NCBI GenBank assembly: GCA_028279365.1
Contig: JANQNX010000015.1
Location: 78,641 to 142,640 of the forward strand
Direction: 5' to 3'
From: Gammaproteobacteria bacterium
GTDB lineage: Bacteria > Pseudomonadota > Gammaproteobacteria > Eutrophobiales > Eutrophobiaceae
DNA length: 64,000 nucleotides
Shown here: positions 1 through 7,936 of the stretch, one piece after another
Layout of the letters: each line of letters opens with the position of its first letter
Numbering within the stretch: the stretch's first letter is position 1
Made by a program: the position numbers and the translations under genes
The notes under the pieces: generated by a model
Databases searched by the model: none
The model's input: only the letters and a program-made list of their open reading frames with translations
Told to the model about the DNA's origin: nothing

Positions 1-1129
1 GTTGAATTTGTTGAATGGTTCCGGGCTTTAGCGCTGTATCCGGTTTATCTAATAATTCACTAACGATATTGCTGAGTTGTTTATAGTCATGTTCTTCCTG
101 TTGGAAACTTTCCAGGTCGTGAAAGCGTGCCGGATCCAGTAAACGTAATCGGGCAAAATGACTGGCGATACCGACTTGTTCAGGTGTGGCTGTCAGCAAT
201 AACAAGCCCTGGGCTTTATTTGCCAGTTGTTCGATGCAGCGGTAGTCGTGACCAGATTCATCGTTACTATAATGCAAGTGATGTGCTTCATCGACGACCA
301 CCATATCCCAATCAGCATTTAATACATCATTAAATAGTGATGGGTTGCTGGTTATTTCATCAAGACTACAAATAATTAGTTGTTCGCTCTCAAACGGGTT
401 GCCTTCTTCAAGTTCAAGTAAGCCTTGAATGCGTTCATTGTTAAACAGGGCAAAGCGCAGGTTAAATCGTCGCAGCATTTCGACTAACCATTGATGGGTA
501 AGCGTGTCGGGTACAATGATTAATATGCGGCTGGCTAAACCTGTGTGTAATTGATAATGCAGGATCATACCTGCTTCAATGGTTTTACCGAGTCCGACTT
601 CATCTGCCAACAGTACGCGCGGGGCAAAACGGCGAGCCACTTCGTAGGCGATATAGGTTTGATGGGCTAATAAACTGGTACGTGAACCAAGCAGACCGCG
701 CACTGGTGATTGCTGTAACTGGTTAAGTTTTTCCAACGTGGCACAGCGTAATTGAAACGCGCGAAATGTATCCAGTTGTCCGCTTAACAAGCGCTGTTTT
801 GGCGAGGTGAGTTCGATAAAACAGTTAAGATCCAGTTCATCAACTTGCAAGGTATTCCCTGCTTTATCAACCGTATGATATAGCAGCCGTCCCTCAATCT
901 GGTCGACACTCTGAACGATAGCAGTCTCATCCTCATGGGTACGAATTGTGTCACCAACTTTATGCTCAATGCGCGTGAGTGGCGCACTATCAGTGGCATA
1001 GGTTCGCTGTTCATCCACTGCCGGAAAACTAATCTTTACACGGCGTCCTTCAACGGCGGTAATAATACCCAATCCGAGGTCAGTTTCAGTGTGGCTGACC
1101 CAACGTTGACCTACTATAAATTCTGACAA
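1..1129 (-). CDS. rapA: RNA polymerase-associated protein RapA, 5' part (cut by window edge)
   Basis: RapA is a Swi2/Snf2 ATPase that recycles RNA polymerase after transcription. The first 376 codons are visible and the rest lies before position 1. An N-terminal Tudor-like region (about residues 1-105) opens with SEFIVGQRWVS. The helicase motif I DEVGLGKT (about 176-183), VEMLRRFNLRFALF (about 216-229) and the DEAHH box (about 280-284) follow. The start is taken as TTG at 1129-1127, because the RapA-like N terminus begins exactly there. An AAGGG sits about 10 nt upstream and no ATG fits. It is divergent from the methyltransferase gene. The family call is very secure; only the start codon is inferred. 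Confidence 0.95.
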   Translation of the reverse strand, partial: MSEFIVGQRWVSHTETDLGLGIITAVEGRRVKISFPAVDEQRTYATDSAPLTRIEHKVGDTIRTHEDETAIVQSVDQIEGRLLYHTVDKAGNTLQVDELDLNCFIELTSPKQRLLSGQLDTFRAFQLRCATLEKLNQLQQSPVRGLLGSRTSLLAHQTYIAYEVARRFAPRVLLADEVGLGKTIEAGMILHYQLHTGLASRILIIVPDTLTHQWLVEMLRRFNLRFALFNNERIQGLLELEEGNPFESEQLIICSLDEITSNPSLFNDVLNADWDMVVVDEAHHLHYSNDESGHDYRCIEQLANKAQGLLLLTATPEQVGIASHFARLRLLDPARFHDLESFQQEEHDYKQLSNIVSELLDKPDTALKPGTIQQIQ

Positions 1130-1222
1130 AACGACCAACCCTTATGCAATGATGGATACCGGCTGCGAAGTGTATCAAAACCTATGGGTGCTTTATACTT
1201 TCAAAAAATACAGGTTGATGAC

Positions 1223-1993
1223 ATGTCTTTATTAGAAACACTCTACGGCCTTGAGTCTGGTCAATATCAACTTCTCCACTCGGCAGAGTCGAACGGTGAA
1301 CTGATCACGGTCAGGCAGTATCAGCACTATCGCTGGCTTACGGTCGGCGGCGAAATGATCCAGAGCCTGATTGATCTGGAACAACCTGAACAGGTGTTAT
1401 TACCTAATCTACAAGCTATGTTGTTGTCACTTGAGTTTATTGAAATGCCAACGCAGGTATTAAACCTCGGCGCGGGTGGGGGCGTTTTTGATCGTTTTTT
1501 TCATGCGCGTTATCCACAAGTCTCAATGATCTCTGTAGAGAGTCATGCGCTTGTGACTGAGTTGGCAGCCCGTTATTTTCACTTGCCTGATGCTAGCGAG
1601 ATTATTAACACTACTGCAGAAGCTTATCTTGCTGATCATCAAGCGCAATATGATCTAATCCTGTGTGATATTTTTTCCGGTGAAAATCACCCTGACTGTC
1701 TTTACCAACCGGATTTTTACAATCAGATAGAAATCTGTCTGGCATCAGGCGGGATGTTGGCGATTAACCTGTTAGCTGAATCGGAAGAGGCGCTATTGCC
1801 TCTGTTAAGACCATTTAAAGATCAGTTTGCCTGGGTATTGTTATACGAAGTGAAAAATCATGACAATGTGATTATTTACTTATTAAAAGATCAGCCAAAG
1901 CAAAGTCATCAGCTGCTTGAAAAGCTTTCTGAATTTCAACAACAGTATGATATGGAATTACATTTGATTGCTCAGAATCCGGATCGTCTTTAA
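1223..1993 (+). CDS. Spermidine synthase-like SAM-dependent methyltransferase fold protein
   Basis: A Rossmann-fold protein of 256 residues from the chosen start. It has an SAM-binding LNLGAGGG loop near residue 80, an acidic VES strand end, and a DLILCDIFSG strand about 60 residues later, as in the spermidine synthase (SpeE-like) superfamily. The C-terminal polyamine-site residues of true SpeE are not evident, so the substrate is unknown. An in-frame ATG at 1184 would add 13 residues. ATG 1223 is preferred because an AGG lies 8 nt upstream and the conserved part begins after it. It is followed 10 nt later by the macro-domain gene, so the two are probably cotranscribed. Confidence 0.7.
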   Translation: MSLLETLYGLESGQYQLLHSAESNGELITVRQYQHYRWLTVGGEMIQSLIDLEQPEQVLLPNLQAMLLSLEFIEMPTQVLNLGAGGGVFDRFFHARYPQVSMISVESHALVTELAARYFHLPDASEIINTTAEAYLADHQAQYDLILCDIFSGENHPDCLYQPDFYNQIEICLASGGMLAINLLAESEEALLPLLRPFKDQFAWVLLYEVKNHDNVIIYLLKDQPKQSHQLLEKLSEFQQQYDMELHLIAQNPDRL

Positions 1994-2003
1994 AAGAAGA
2001 ACA

Positions 2004-2507
2004 ATGATTAACATAGTTAAAAACGATATTACCAAGCTTGATGTGGATGCGATTGTCAATGCCGCGAATCCCAGTTTATTGGGTGGTGGTGGCGTTGATG
2101 GTGCGATACATCGTGCTGCCGGCCCTGAGCTATTGGCATTCAATAAGACATTAGACGGATGTCAGACCGGTCAGGCAAAGCTCGCCCCCGGTTTTAATCT
2201 GAAGGCAAACTGGGTTATTCACACTGTTGGCCCGGTTTGGCAGGGTGGCGGTGATGGTGAAGCCACATTATTAGCAGATTGTTATCGTAACGCTTTACAA
2301 CTTGCCGTTAGTAAAGCAATCGAGTCTATTGCTTTTCCCGCTATCAGTACCGGTATTTATGGTTATCCGTTCGAAGCCGCAGCGAACATCGCACTCGATG
2401 TGTTATTACAATCTGGGCAACAGTTCAAGGAAATCATTGTCTGCTGTTTTAGCGATGACGACGCACAGGTATATCAAAAATTGCTATTGCAGAAGCGAGA
2501 AGCCTAA
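2004..2507 (+). CDS. Macro domain protein, O-acetyl-ADP-ribose deacetylase-like (YmdB/MacroD type)
   Basis: A single macro domain of 167 residues. The MacroD-type family hydrolyses O-acetyl-ADP-ribose and removes mono-ADP-ribose from proteins. Hallmarks are NAANPSLLGGGGVDGAIHRA near residues 22-41, HTVGPVW, and the substrate loop AFPAISTGIYGYP near residues 110-122. The catalytic Asn and Asp and the Gly-rich loop of the MacroD class are present. The start is ATG 2004, with AAAGAAGA just upstream; an upstream in-frame start at 1968 would overlap the preceding gene. It overlaps the 3' end of dolP by 4 bp, tail to tail. Confidence 0.88.
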   Translation: MINIVKNDITKLDVDAIVNAANPSLLGGGGVDGAIHRAAGPELLAFNKTLDGCQTGQAKLAPGFNLKANWVIHTVGPVWQGGGDGEATLLADCYRNALQLAVSKAIESIAFPAISTGIYGYPFEAAANIALDVLLQSGQQFKEIIVCCFSDDDAQVYQKLLLQKREA

Positions 2508-3085
2508 TCAGTGTATTGAAATAGTTTTACAACTTTCTGCACGCCGCCTGTTTGTCTGGCAATGCTGGTCGCCAACTCCGCTTCTTGTCGCGTTACCAGA
2601 CCCATTAAATACACGACACCTTTTTCTGTGACGACCTTGACGTGTAAACCATCCAGTTCCTTGTCTGTAATCATCTTGGTTTTGACTTTACTGGTAATCA
2701 GGGAGTCACTGCTTCGCGATACCAGCGAACTGGGAGCGGCAATACTGATTTCATTATAAACATGGCTGACTTTATCAACCGCGGTAACTAACTCAATTGC
2801 ACGTTGTCGCATAGCTTCAGTTGGCGTTTCCCCGGTCACCAGTACCACCGTGTTATAGCTGGTGATATTTAAATGTGCCTGCTCTTTAAGTTCAGCATCT
2901 TGATTGATCGTCCGTACCGCTTTCACTTCAATGGTTTGATCTTCTATCTGTGTCCCGGTAGTGCGTCTGTCAATTGCCGTCGATGCAGCAACGGCACCAC
3001 CGCCCACTGCCACAGCGGCACAACCGAATAAATACGGGAGTAAACAAAGCAAAACCAACCAGCGCAAATAATCAAAGTGTTTCAT
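2504..3085 (-). CDS. dolP: Outer-membrane BON-domain lipoprotein DolP (YraP)
   Basis: DolP is a two-BON-domain lipoprotein that supports outer-membrane integrity and BAM function and is found at division sites. The N terminus has a signal peptide ending in the lipobox LFGC (Cys near residue 22), then an Ala/Gly-rich stretch. BON domain 1 spans about residues 48-115 and BON domain 2 about 122-190, the latter with LDGLHVKVVTEKGVVYLMG. The length of 193 matches the family. It is the last gene of the lpoA-yraN-gmhA-dolP block, whose order is conserved in E. coli and Pseudomonas. It lies 14 bp after gmhA, which suggests one transcript. Confidence 0.9.
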   Translation of the reverse strand: MKHFDYLRWLVLLCLLPYLFGCAAVAVGGGAVAASTAIDRRTTGTQIEDQTIEVKAVRTINQDAELKEQAHLNITSYNTVVLVTGETPTEAMRQRAIELVTAVDKVSHVYNEISIAAPSSLVSRSSDSLITSKVKTKMITDKELDGLHVKVVTEKGVVYLMGLVTRQEAELATSIARQTGGVQKVVKLFQYTD

Positions 3086-3099
3086 AAGTTTTCCTGAAT

Positions 3100-3693
3100 C
3101 TAAGAATCTTGACCGAGCAGTTGTAAATCAACCAGGTCACAAATTGAGTGTAATATCATAATGTGTACTTCCTGAATGCGTGCCGTTGACCAGGTAGGGA
3201 CACGAATCTCGATATCGTTATCGTTCATTAAATCAGCAATCTGTCCGCCCTCACGACCTGTTAATGCAATGACAACCATGTCTCTTTCGTGAGCAGCGTC
3301 TATTGCGTGTACGATATTATGTGATTCACCGCTGGTACTGATTGCGATCAGCACATCACCGGCATTACCCAGCGCGCGAATTTGTTTCGAGTAAATTTCC
3401 GCATACTGATAGTCGTTAGAGATGGCAGTAATGGTTGATGAATCGGTCGTGAGTGCAATAGCGGGTAATCCGGGGCGTTCCATTTCGAAACGGTTCAACA
3501 TTTCGGCAGAAAAATGTTGGGCATCAGCGGCAGAGCCACCGTTACCACAGGCCATGACTTTATGATCATTCAGTAGCGAATCTGCAACCGCTGCTGCTGC
3601 CTTGGCGACCGGTTCTGCAATGACTTCTATGGCTTCGGTCTTCACCCGAATACTATCGAGAAAATTATCTTTAACGCGTTGTACTGGGTCCAT
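3100..3693 (-). CDS. gmhA: SIS-domain phosphoheptose isomerase GmhA / DnaA initiator-associating DiaA
   Basis: A single SIS domain of 197 residues. GmhA converts sedoheptulose 7-phosphate to glycero-manno-heptose 7-phosphate for LPS core; its paralogue DiaA binds DnaA. The phosphosugar loop [13 protein letters not shown] (about residues 49-61) is followed by SAEMLNRFE, and the second loop is STSGESHN. Glu in SAEML and His in [14 protein letters not shown] are at the positions used by GmhA for catalysis. This suggests an active isomerase rather than a DiaA-only protein. The position, between yraN and dolP, is the diaA site in E. coli and the gmhA site in P. aeruginosa. The SIS family is certain; the choice between the two roles is inferred. 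Confidence 0.85.
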   Translation of the reverse strand: MDPVQRVKDNFLDSIRVKTEAIEVIAEPVAKAAAAVADSLLNDHKVMACGNGGSAADAQHFSAEMLNRFEMERPGLPAIALTTDSSTITAISNDYQYAEIYSKQIRALGNAGDVLIAISTSGESHNIVHAIDAAHERDMVVIALTGREGGQIADLMNDNDIEIRVPTWSTARIQEVHIMILHSICDLVDLQLLGQDS

Positions 3694-3720
3694 TCTTTCC
3701 AGAGCTGATAAAAAATGTGA

Positions 3721-4098
3721 TTATGCCTGAAATGCATTTTTAATCCACTCGATAACTGGCTGTTGTTTGCTGTTGTTCACAATCCCGATAAAGTCATAGC
3801 GATACTGATGCTGCCGGTATGCATGATGTTGTGACAAGTAATACTGACTGGTTTTAATAATTTTGCGACATTTGTTGTGATCAATTGTTTCTACCACATC
3901 CATGTAAGTTGTATTTTGTCTGTAGCGTACTTCGATAAAGGCCAACACCTTGTTTTTATCTTCCGCGATTATGTCTATCTCACCAAAACGCGAATGAAAG
4001 TTTTTTTCGATAATGCCAAGGCCGTGTTCGATAAGATAGTTGGTCGCGAGGGTTTCTGCTTCTTGACCAAGCAGTGTTGAATTATTCAGTTTTATCAT
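3721..4098 (-). CDS. yraN: UPF0102 family YraN endonuclease-like protein
   Basis: A protein of 125 residues, typical of UPF0102/YraN, a restriction-endonuclease-like fold family of poorly known function. The core shows G..AE..A..YL near the N terminus, then NFHSRFGEIDIIAEDKNKVL and FIEVRYRQ. The E-I-D and E-V-R residues form the PD-(D/E)XK-like metal site, and the usual K is replaced by R in EVRYR, as in much of this family. It sits between lpoA and gmhA, 19 bp after lpoA, in the conserved order. It is probably translated from the lpoA transcript. Confidence 0.9.
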   Translation of the reverse strand: MIKLNNSTLLGQEAETLATNYLIEHGLGIIEKNFHSRFGEIDIIAEDKNKVLAFIEVRYRQNTTYMDVVETIDHNKCRKIIKTSQYYLSQHHAYRQHQYRYDFIGIVNNSKQQPVIEWIKNAFQA

Positions 4099-4117
4099 CC
4101 TTGAAACGATGTTGTCG

Positions 4118-5947
4118 TTAATTTACCAGGATAGGTTTTCCCTCGACAAACTGCGCGCGTCTAAGTTTTCTGTGGATAATATTATCCTCTGTGATTTTAA
4201 GATCGCCGGTCTCGCCGGAGAAGGAGCTGTTCTCATCTATTTTCAGGCGATTGAGTTCAGGGATGAGGCGATAAGCATCAATGCCCAATGCGTAAAGACG
4301 ACGATAGCTCGACTTATTCTGTGACCAGTTCCGGTTTAATGCATCTTGTATCAAAGACAGTTGTCTTGTTGTATCCAGTATCCAGGGCATATCAATAAAT
4401 AACACGTCATTCATGTCCACATCTTTTTGCGGGTTTTCGATACCGCTGAACACGTGAGAGGTGGAATACACTGGCAGGTCACCCGCCCGGAAAAAACGAA
4501 TCTGCGGCATTAACTGTCTGGCATCACCCGGCACCGCGACGACAAAGATCATATCCGCGTCCTGCCGACGTCTTTCGACGCTGATGATCTTGCGTCCCAG
4601 GCGACTTCTCAAATCGGCAGAACGTGCCTGGCTTGAATCAATATTCAATATTTCTTTAACCGGTGCACCGAAATCCTTGACCTCATCGGAGAGCGTCACT
4701 TGCTCTAATACAGCACCGCCCAGCTCCGACCAGCGTTGGCTAAATGCATTGGCGATACGCGTACCCCATTCATTATCGGGTGTAATGATTAACGCTAGCG
4801 AACGACCGTCGGCAATGGCGGTTTCTGCCACTTGTCTGGCTTCATCCTCTGGCAGCAACCCAAATTGAAACATGCCGCTGTGGCTTAATTCATCATTATT
4901 GTCAGGGTGATTCAGCGCCAGTACCGGTACAGACAGTTCACCTGATTGTTGTAATTGTTCTATTGCTGCTTTTTCCAGCGGTCCGACCACGTATTGAGCG
5001 CCATCGTCAACGGCGTTTTGATAGGCTTCCAGAATATTTAACGCATTTGCATCATAGATAGCGATTTCTGTTTGTTCACTGTTTGTATTCTCAGCGTACC
5101 AGGCTGCAATAAAACCATCGCGAATTGCACTCGCGGCGGCCTTGAACTGGTTGCTAAATGGTAATAGCAGAGCGATTTTTGTTGGGCGACTAACAAACTG
5201 TGAGCTCGCTTGTTTCAGATCCGGAACAATGGTGGCGAAGGCCGGATGACCCGGATAGCGTTGGCTCCAGCTATCGATAGCAAAGCCAAGTTTTTCCGGT
5301 TGAAAGCGATAGGTTTGATAGACCGATGCTAGTTCGAACCAACTGTTTAATTCGGTTGGTGCAGCCAGGGTCAAATCATCGATATCTGCTTCAGGGATCG
5401 CAGCGAATACCTCCCATAAACCACGATAATACTTTTCTTCCTGTGTAGGCGAGGTTAAAAATGCTTTTTCCTTCAAGCGTTCCATTGCGGCGTTTAGGTA
5501 ATCGCCGCGCGCCAGATAGGCTCTGGCGAGAATATTATGGTAAGTCCCGCGCAGTCCCTCGGGTATGGACTCAATTGAGACTTCATTTAATAAGTTCATG
5601 GCCTTGCCAGGTTGGCCAAACTCGAGCTCAAGTCGCGCACTCAGTAAACGTCGTCGCAGTTGCTGTAGCCCGTCATCTTCATTGATTTGTGTAGCAGTTA
5701 ACACCGTATTCGCTTGATCATAATCACCGGCTTCGACATAAGCAGCTGTCGCTTTTAATCGATACAAACCGGCATTGCTTTGATCCTGTTCTGCCAAAGA
5801 CAGATATTCACTGGCCGCAGCATAGTAATCACCGGCACTAATCAGCTGACGTGCGGTTTGTTCGGGATCAAGCTCAGGTGTTTCAGGCTGCTTAACCGGG
5901 CCGCAGGCAGACAGAAAAATAAATAGCAATAGGATTAATCGTCGCAT
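4118..5947 (-). CDS. lpoA: Penicillin-binding protein activator LpoA (YraM)
   Basis: LpoA is an outer-membrane lipoprotein that reaches through the periplasm to activate PBP1a. From the chosen start the product is 609 residues. The signal peptide MRRLILLLFIFLSACGP has its lipobox Cys at residue 15. A TPR-like helical domain follows (about residues 25-240), then a periplasmic-binding-protein-like domain (about 250-600) with KIALLLPFSNQF and YVVGPLEK. The frame stays open upstream to 6127, but that part overlaps rsmI and would bury the signal peptide, so ATG 5947 is chosen. It heads the yraN-gmhA-dolP block and is divergent from rsmI, as in E. coli. Confidence 0.9.
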   Translation of the reverse strand: MRRLILLLFIFLSACGPVKQPETPELDPEQTARQLISAGDYYAAASEYLSLAEQDQSNAGLYRLKATAAYVEAGDYDQANTVLTATQINEDDGLQQLRRRLLSARLELEFGQPGKAMNLLNEVSIESIPEGLRGTYHNILARAYLARGDYLNAAMERLKEKAFLTSPTQEEKYYRGLWEVFAAIPEADIDDLTLAAPTELNSWFELASVYQTYRFQPEKLGFAIDSWSQRYPGHPAFATIVPDLKQASSQFVSRPTKIALLLPFSNQFKAAASAIRDGFIAAWYAENTNSEQTEIAIYDANALNILEAYQNAVDDGAQYVVGPLEKAAIEQLQQSGELSVPVLALNHPDNNDELSHSGMFQFGLLPEDEARQVAETAIADGRSLALIITPDNEWGTRIANAFSQRWSELGGAVLEQVTLSDEVKDFGAPVKEILNIDSSQARSADLRSRLGRKIISVERRRQDADMIFVVAVPGDARQLMPQIRFFRAGDLPVYSTSHVFSGIENPQKDVDMNDVLFIDMPWILDTTRQLSLIQDALNRNWSQNKSSYRRLYALGIDAYRLIPELNRLKIDENSSFSGETGDLKITEDNIIHRKLRRAQFVEGKPILVN

Positions 5948-6010
5948 GGCGTTATTGTACATGGCAGTGAAACTTACGACATCTGAAATAATGAGACGTT
6001 CTGGTAAATC

Positions 6011-6847
6011 ATGACTGGCACTCTCTATATCGTCGCGACACCCATCGGTAATCTCGATGACATCAGTGCGCGTGCGATTCACATACTTAAAAATGTCGAT
6101 CTGATTGCGGCTGAAGACACGCGCCATAGTGGTCGTTTACTGAAGCATTTGCTGGTGACGACGCCTACACAAGCTTATCATGAGCATAATGAACAACAGC
6201 TGACTGTACAGCTCGTTGAACAGTTACGACAAGGTAAACGCATTGCGCTGGTTTCTGATGCAGGTACACCGTTAATTAATGACCCGGGCTATAAACTGGT
6301 TAGCGCAGCCAGGGATAATGATATTGATGTGATTCCCATCCCCGGTGCCTGTGCGGCGATTACTGCCTTGTCTGCGTCGGGTTTAGCGACAGATAGTTTT
6401 ATTTACCTCGGCTATTTGCCTGCAAAACAGGAGGCACGTAAAAAAACATTGTTCGAGTGTCGACATGAAACCCGCACGATGATTTTTTATGAAACCCCGC
6501 ATCGAATTGAAGCCAGTATCCAGGATATAGGCGACGTCTTCGGCGAAGCACGTCGGGTTTGTGTTGCGCGTGAATTAACCAAGCAACATGAACAAATCGT
6601 ATGTGACAGTCTTGCTGTGATAATGCATCGATTTAAGGATGGAACACTAAAAGCAAAAGGCGAATTTGTCATTATTGTCGAGGGTAACACTGAAGACATC
6701 TCGATAGATGATGCGGAATTGTTACGAGTTCATGAAATATTGGCTGAAAAATTATCGCCGAAGGATGCAGCTGCCCTGACTGCCAGGATTACGCATAGCA
6801 AAAAAAATGACGTATACAAATTGGCGCTGGAAAATCGGGATCGGTAA
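6011..6847 (+). CDS. rsmI: 16S rRNA (cytidine1402-2'-O)-methyltransferase RsmI
   Basis: RsmI 2'-O-methylates C1402 in the decoding centre of 16S rRNA. The 278-residue protein has the tetrapyrrole-methylase fold. It begins TLYIVATPIGNLDDIS, then shows AEDTRHSGRLL, ALVSDAGTPLINDPGY (SAM-site loop) and IPGACAAITALSASGL. A C-terminal HTH-like segment with LSPKDAAALTARI follows, as in E. coli YraL. It is divergent from lpoA across 63 bp. All expected motifs are present, so the call is secure. Confidence 0.95.
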   Translation: MTGTLYIVATPIGNLDDISARAIHILKNVDLIAAEDTRHSGRLLKHLLVTTPTQAYHEHNEQQLTVQLVEQLRQGKRIALVSDAGTPLINDPGYKLVSAARDNDIDVIPIPGACAAITALSASGLATDSFIYLGYLPAKQEARKKTLFECRHETRTMIFYETPHRIEASIQDIGDVFGEARRVCVARELTKQHEQIVCDSLAVIMHRFKDGTLKAKGEFVIIVEGNTEDISIDDAELLRVHEILAEKLSPKDAAALTARITHSKKNDVYKLALENRDR

Positions 6848-6962
6848 CAACAGGAAAACAATAAACAGTGATGGCGTTCACAATTGCAACAGCTATCAAT
6901 AACAATCTTTCAACAATTTCTATTAATTTAGGTCTAATCAAATTCCTATCCGGAGTTGTCAC

Positions 6963-7262
6963 ATGCAATATTTATCCAGATTAATCATTGCCTTGTTATT
7001 CATCAGTAACGCTTACGCAGAAGGCATCGGCAAAGGTGGTGATGAATTCAGGAATACCGCTGCGGAATATCAAATGAAAGCAGAGAAATATAGCGGCAAA
7101 GGAAAATCTGATATCGCTGCAATGTATGCACGCTTGGCAGAGATTAAACTGGATGCGGCAGCAAAAGCGGATGAGGGCGAATGGGATGCTATCGATTGGA
7201 GCGAGTATCACGAAATTGAAGGCAAGATCGCAAAGTTAAAAACCAAGGCTGACAAGAAATAA
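6963..7262 (+). CDS. Small secreted helical protein of unknown function
   Basis: I do not recognise the family. The 99-residue product has a clear Sec signal peptide with a hydrophobic core and probable cleavage at NAYA|EG near residue 19-20. The mature protein is about 80 residues, Ala/Lys/Glu-rich and probably all helical, with a Lys-rich tail and no cysteines. A GGAG ribosome site lies 9 nt before the ATG. It stands 115 bp after rsmI. The mature protein is likely periplasmic. Confidence 0.6.
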   Translation: MQYLSRLIIALLFISNAYAEGIGKGGDEFRNTAAEYQMKAEKYSGKGKSDIAAMYARLAEIKLDAAAKADEGEWDAIDWSEYHEIEGKIAKLKTKADKK

Positions 7263-7352
7263 TTCCCGAACGCAGTCGTTTTTAAGATATGCCTCAATAT
7301 CTTGTTATTTAAAAACTTATTTCAAATTTTACCAGTTGTCATGCAAGGAAAG

Positions 7353-7772
7353 ATGAGTAAAGCCGATTTTGAGTTAGATCCTGTATTAGAAAAAGACTGC
7401 ATCATTATCGGTGAACTCGATGATTGTCTGTTATTGCTGATGAACAATTCACTGGTGCCGTGGTTTATCTTTGTACCAATGGTGGAAGCGACTGAATTGT
7501 TTGAATTGTCTGATGAGCATCATCGCAGTATGAGTAAGAATATTAATCAGCTATCACAATTTATCCTGAATAAATTCAATTCAACCAAGATCAATATCGC
7601 AGCAATTGGTAATGTTGTTAATCAATTACATATTCATGTCATCGGTCGACACCCTAATGATTACTGCTGGCCGAATGTGGTTTGGGGCAGGCCGGAGAAA
7701 GAGGAATATTATGAAGAGAAAGCAGAGATAATTTTGCAGTCGGTTCGATCTCAATTTGGCCAAATTCGATGA
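7353..7772 (+). CDS. HIT-family hydrolase (histidine triad protein)
   Basis: A HIT-domain protein, the family of nucleotide hydrolases and transferases acting on dinucleoside polyphosphates or AMP conjugates. The active-site segment is QLHIHVIGRH near residues 92-101. Aligned with canonical HxHxH, the first His is Gln, while the middle (nucleophile) and third His remain; this Q-variant is usual in a proteobacterial HIT subfamily. CWPNVVWG follows, also typical. Start ATG 7353 has AAGGA just upstream with short (3 nt) spacing; in-frame starts at 7302 and 7341 would add 17 or 4 residues. Substrate unknown. Confidence 0.8.
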   Translation: MSKADFELDPVLEKDCIIIGELDDCLLLLMNNSLVPWFIFVPMVEATELFELSDEHHRSMSKNINQLSQFILNKFNSTKINIAAIGNVVNQLHIHVIGRHPNDYCWPNVVWGRPEKEEYYEEKAEIILQSVRSQFGQIR

Positions 7773-7774
7773 TA

Positions 7775-7808
7775 AATATTTCCAATCATAGTCATCAATA
7801 TTTCCAAT
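7775..7808. repeat. 12-bp direct repeat, 22-bp period, upstream of the EAL gene
   Basis: AATATTTCCAAT occurs at 7775-7786 and again at 7797-7808. The start-to-start distance is 22 bp, about two helical turns. It begins just after the HIT gene stop and lies about 130-160 bp before the EAL gene start. This could be a pair of regulator sites or chance in AT-rich DNA. Confidence 0.45.
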
Positions 7809-7936
7809 TATCTTTTCTGTAATAAACCTATAAATTGACCCAGATTTTTAACTAATCCGCCCTGATTTACTAAAGGAATTAGTATCGCCAGTCGTTATAT
7901 TTAACTCGTACCTCAGCGCAGTGAAGCGTTTTTTAT

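Noticed and set aside
5948..6127. Open-frame extension of lpoA upstream of ATG 5947
   Set aside because: It overlaps rsmI and would place 60 residues in front of a clear lipoprotein signal peptide.
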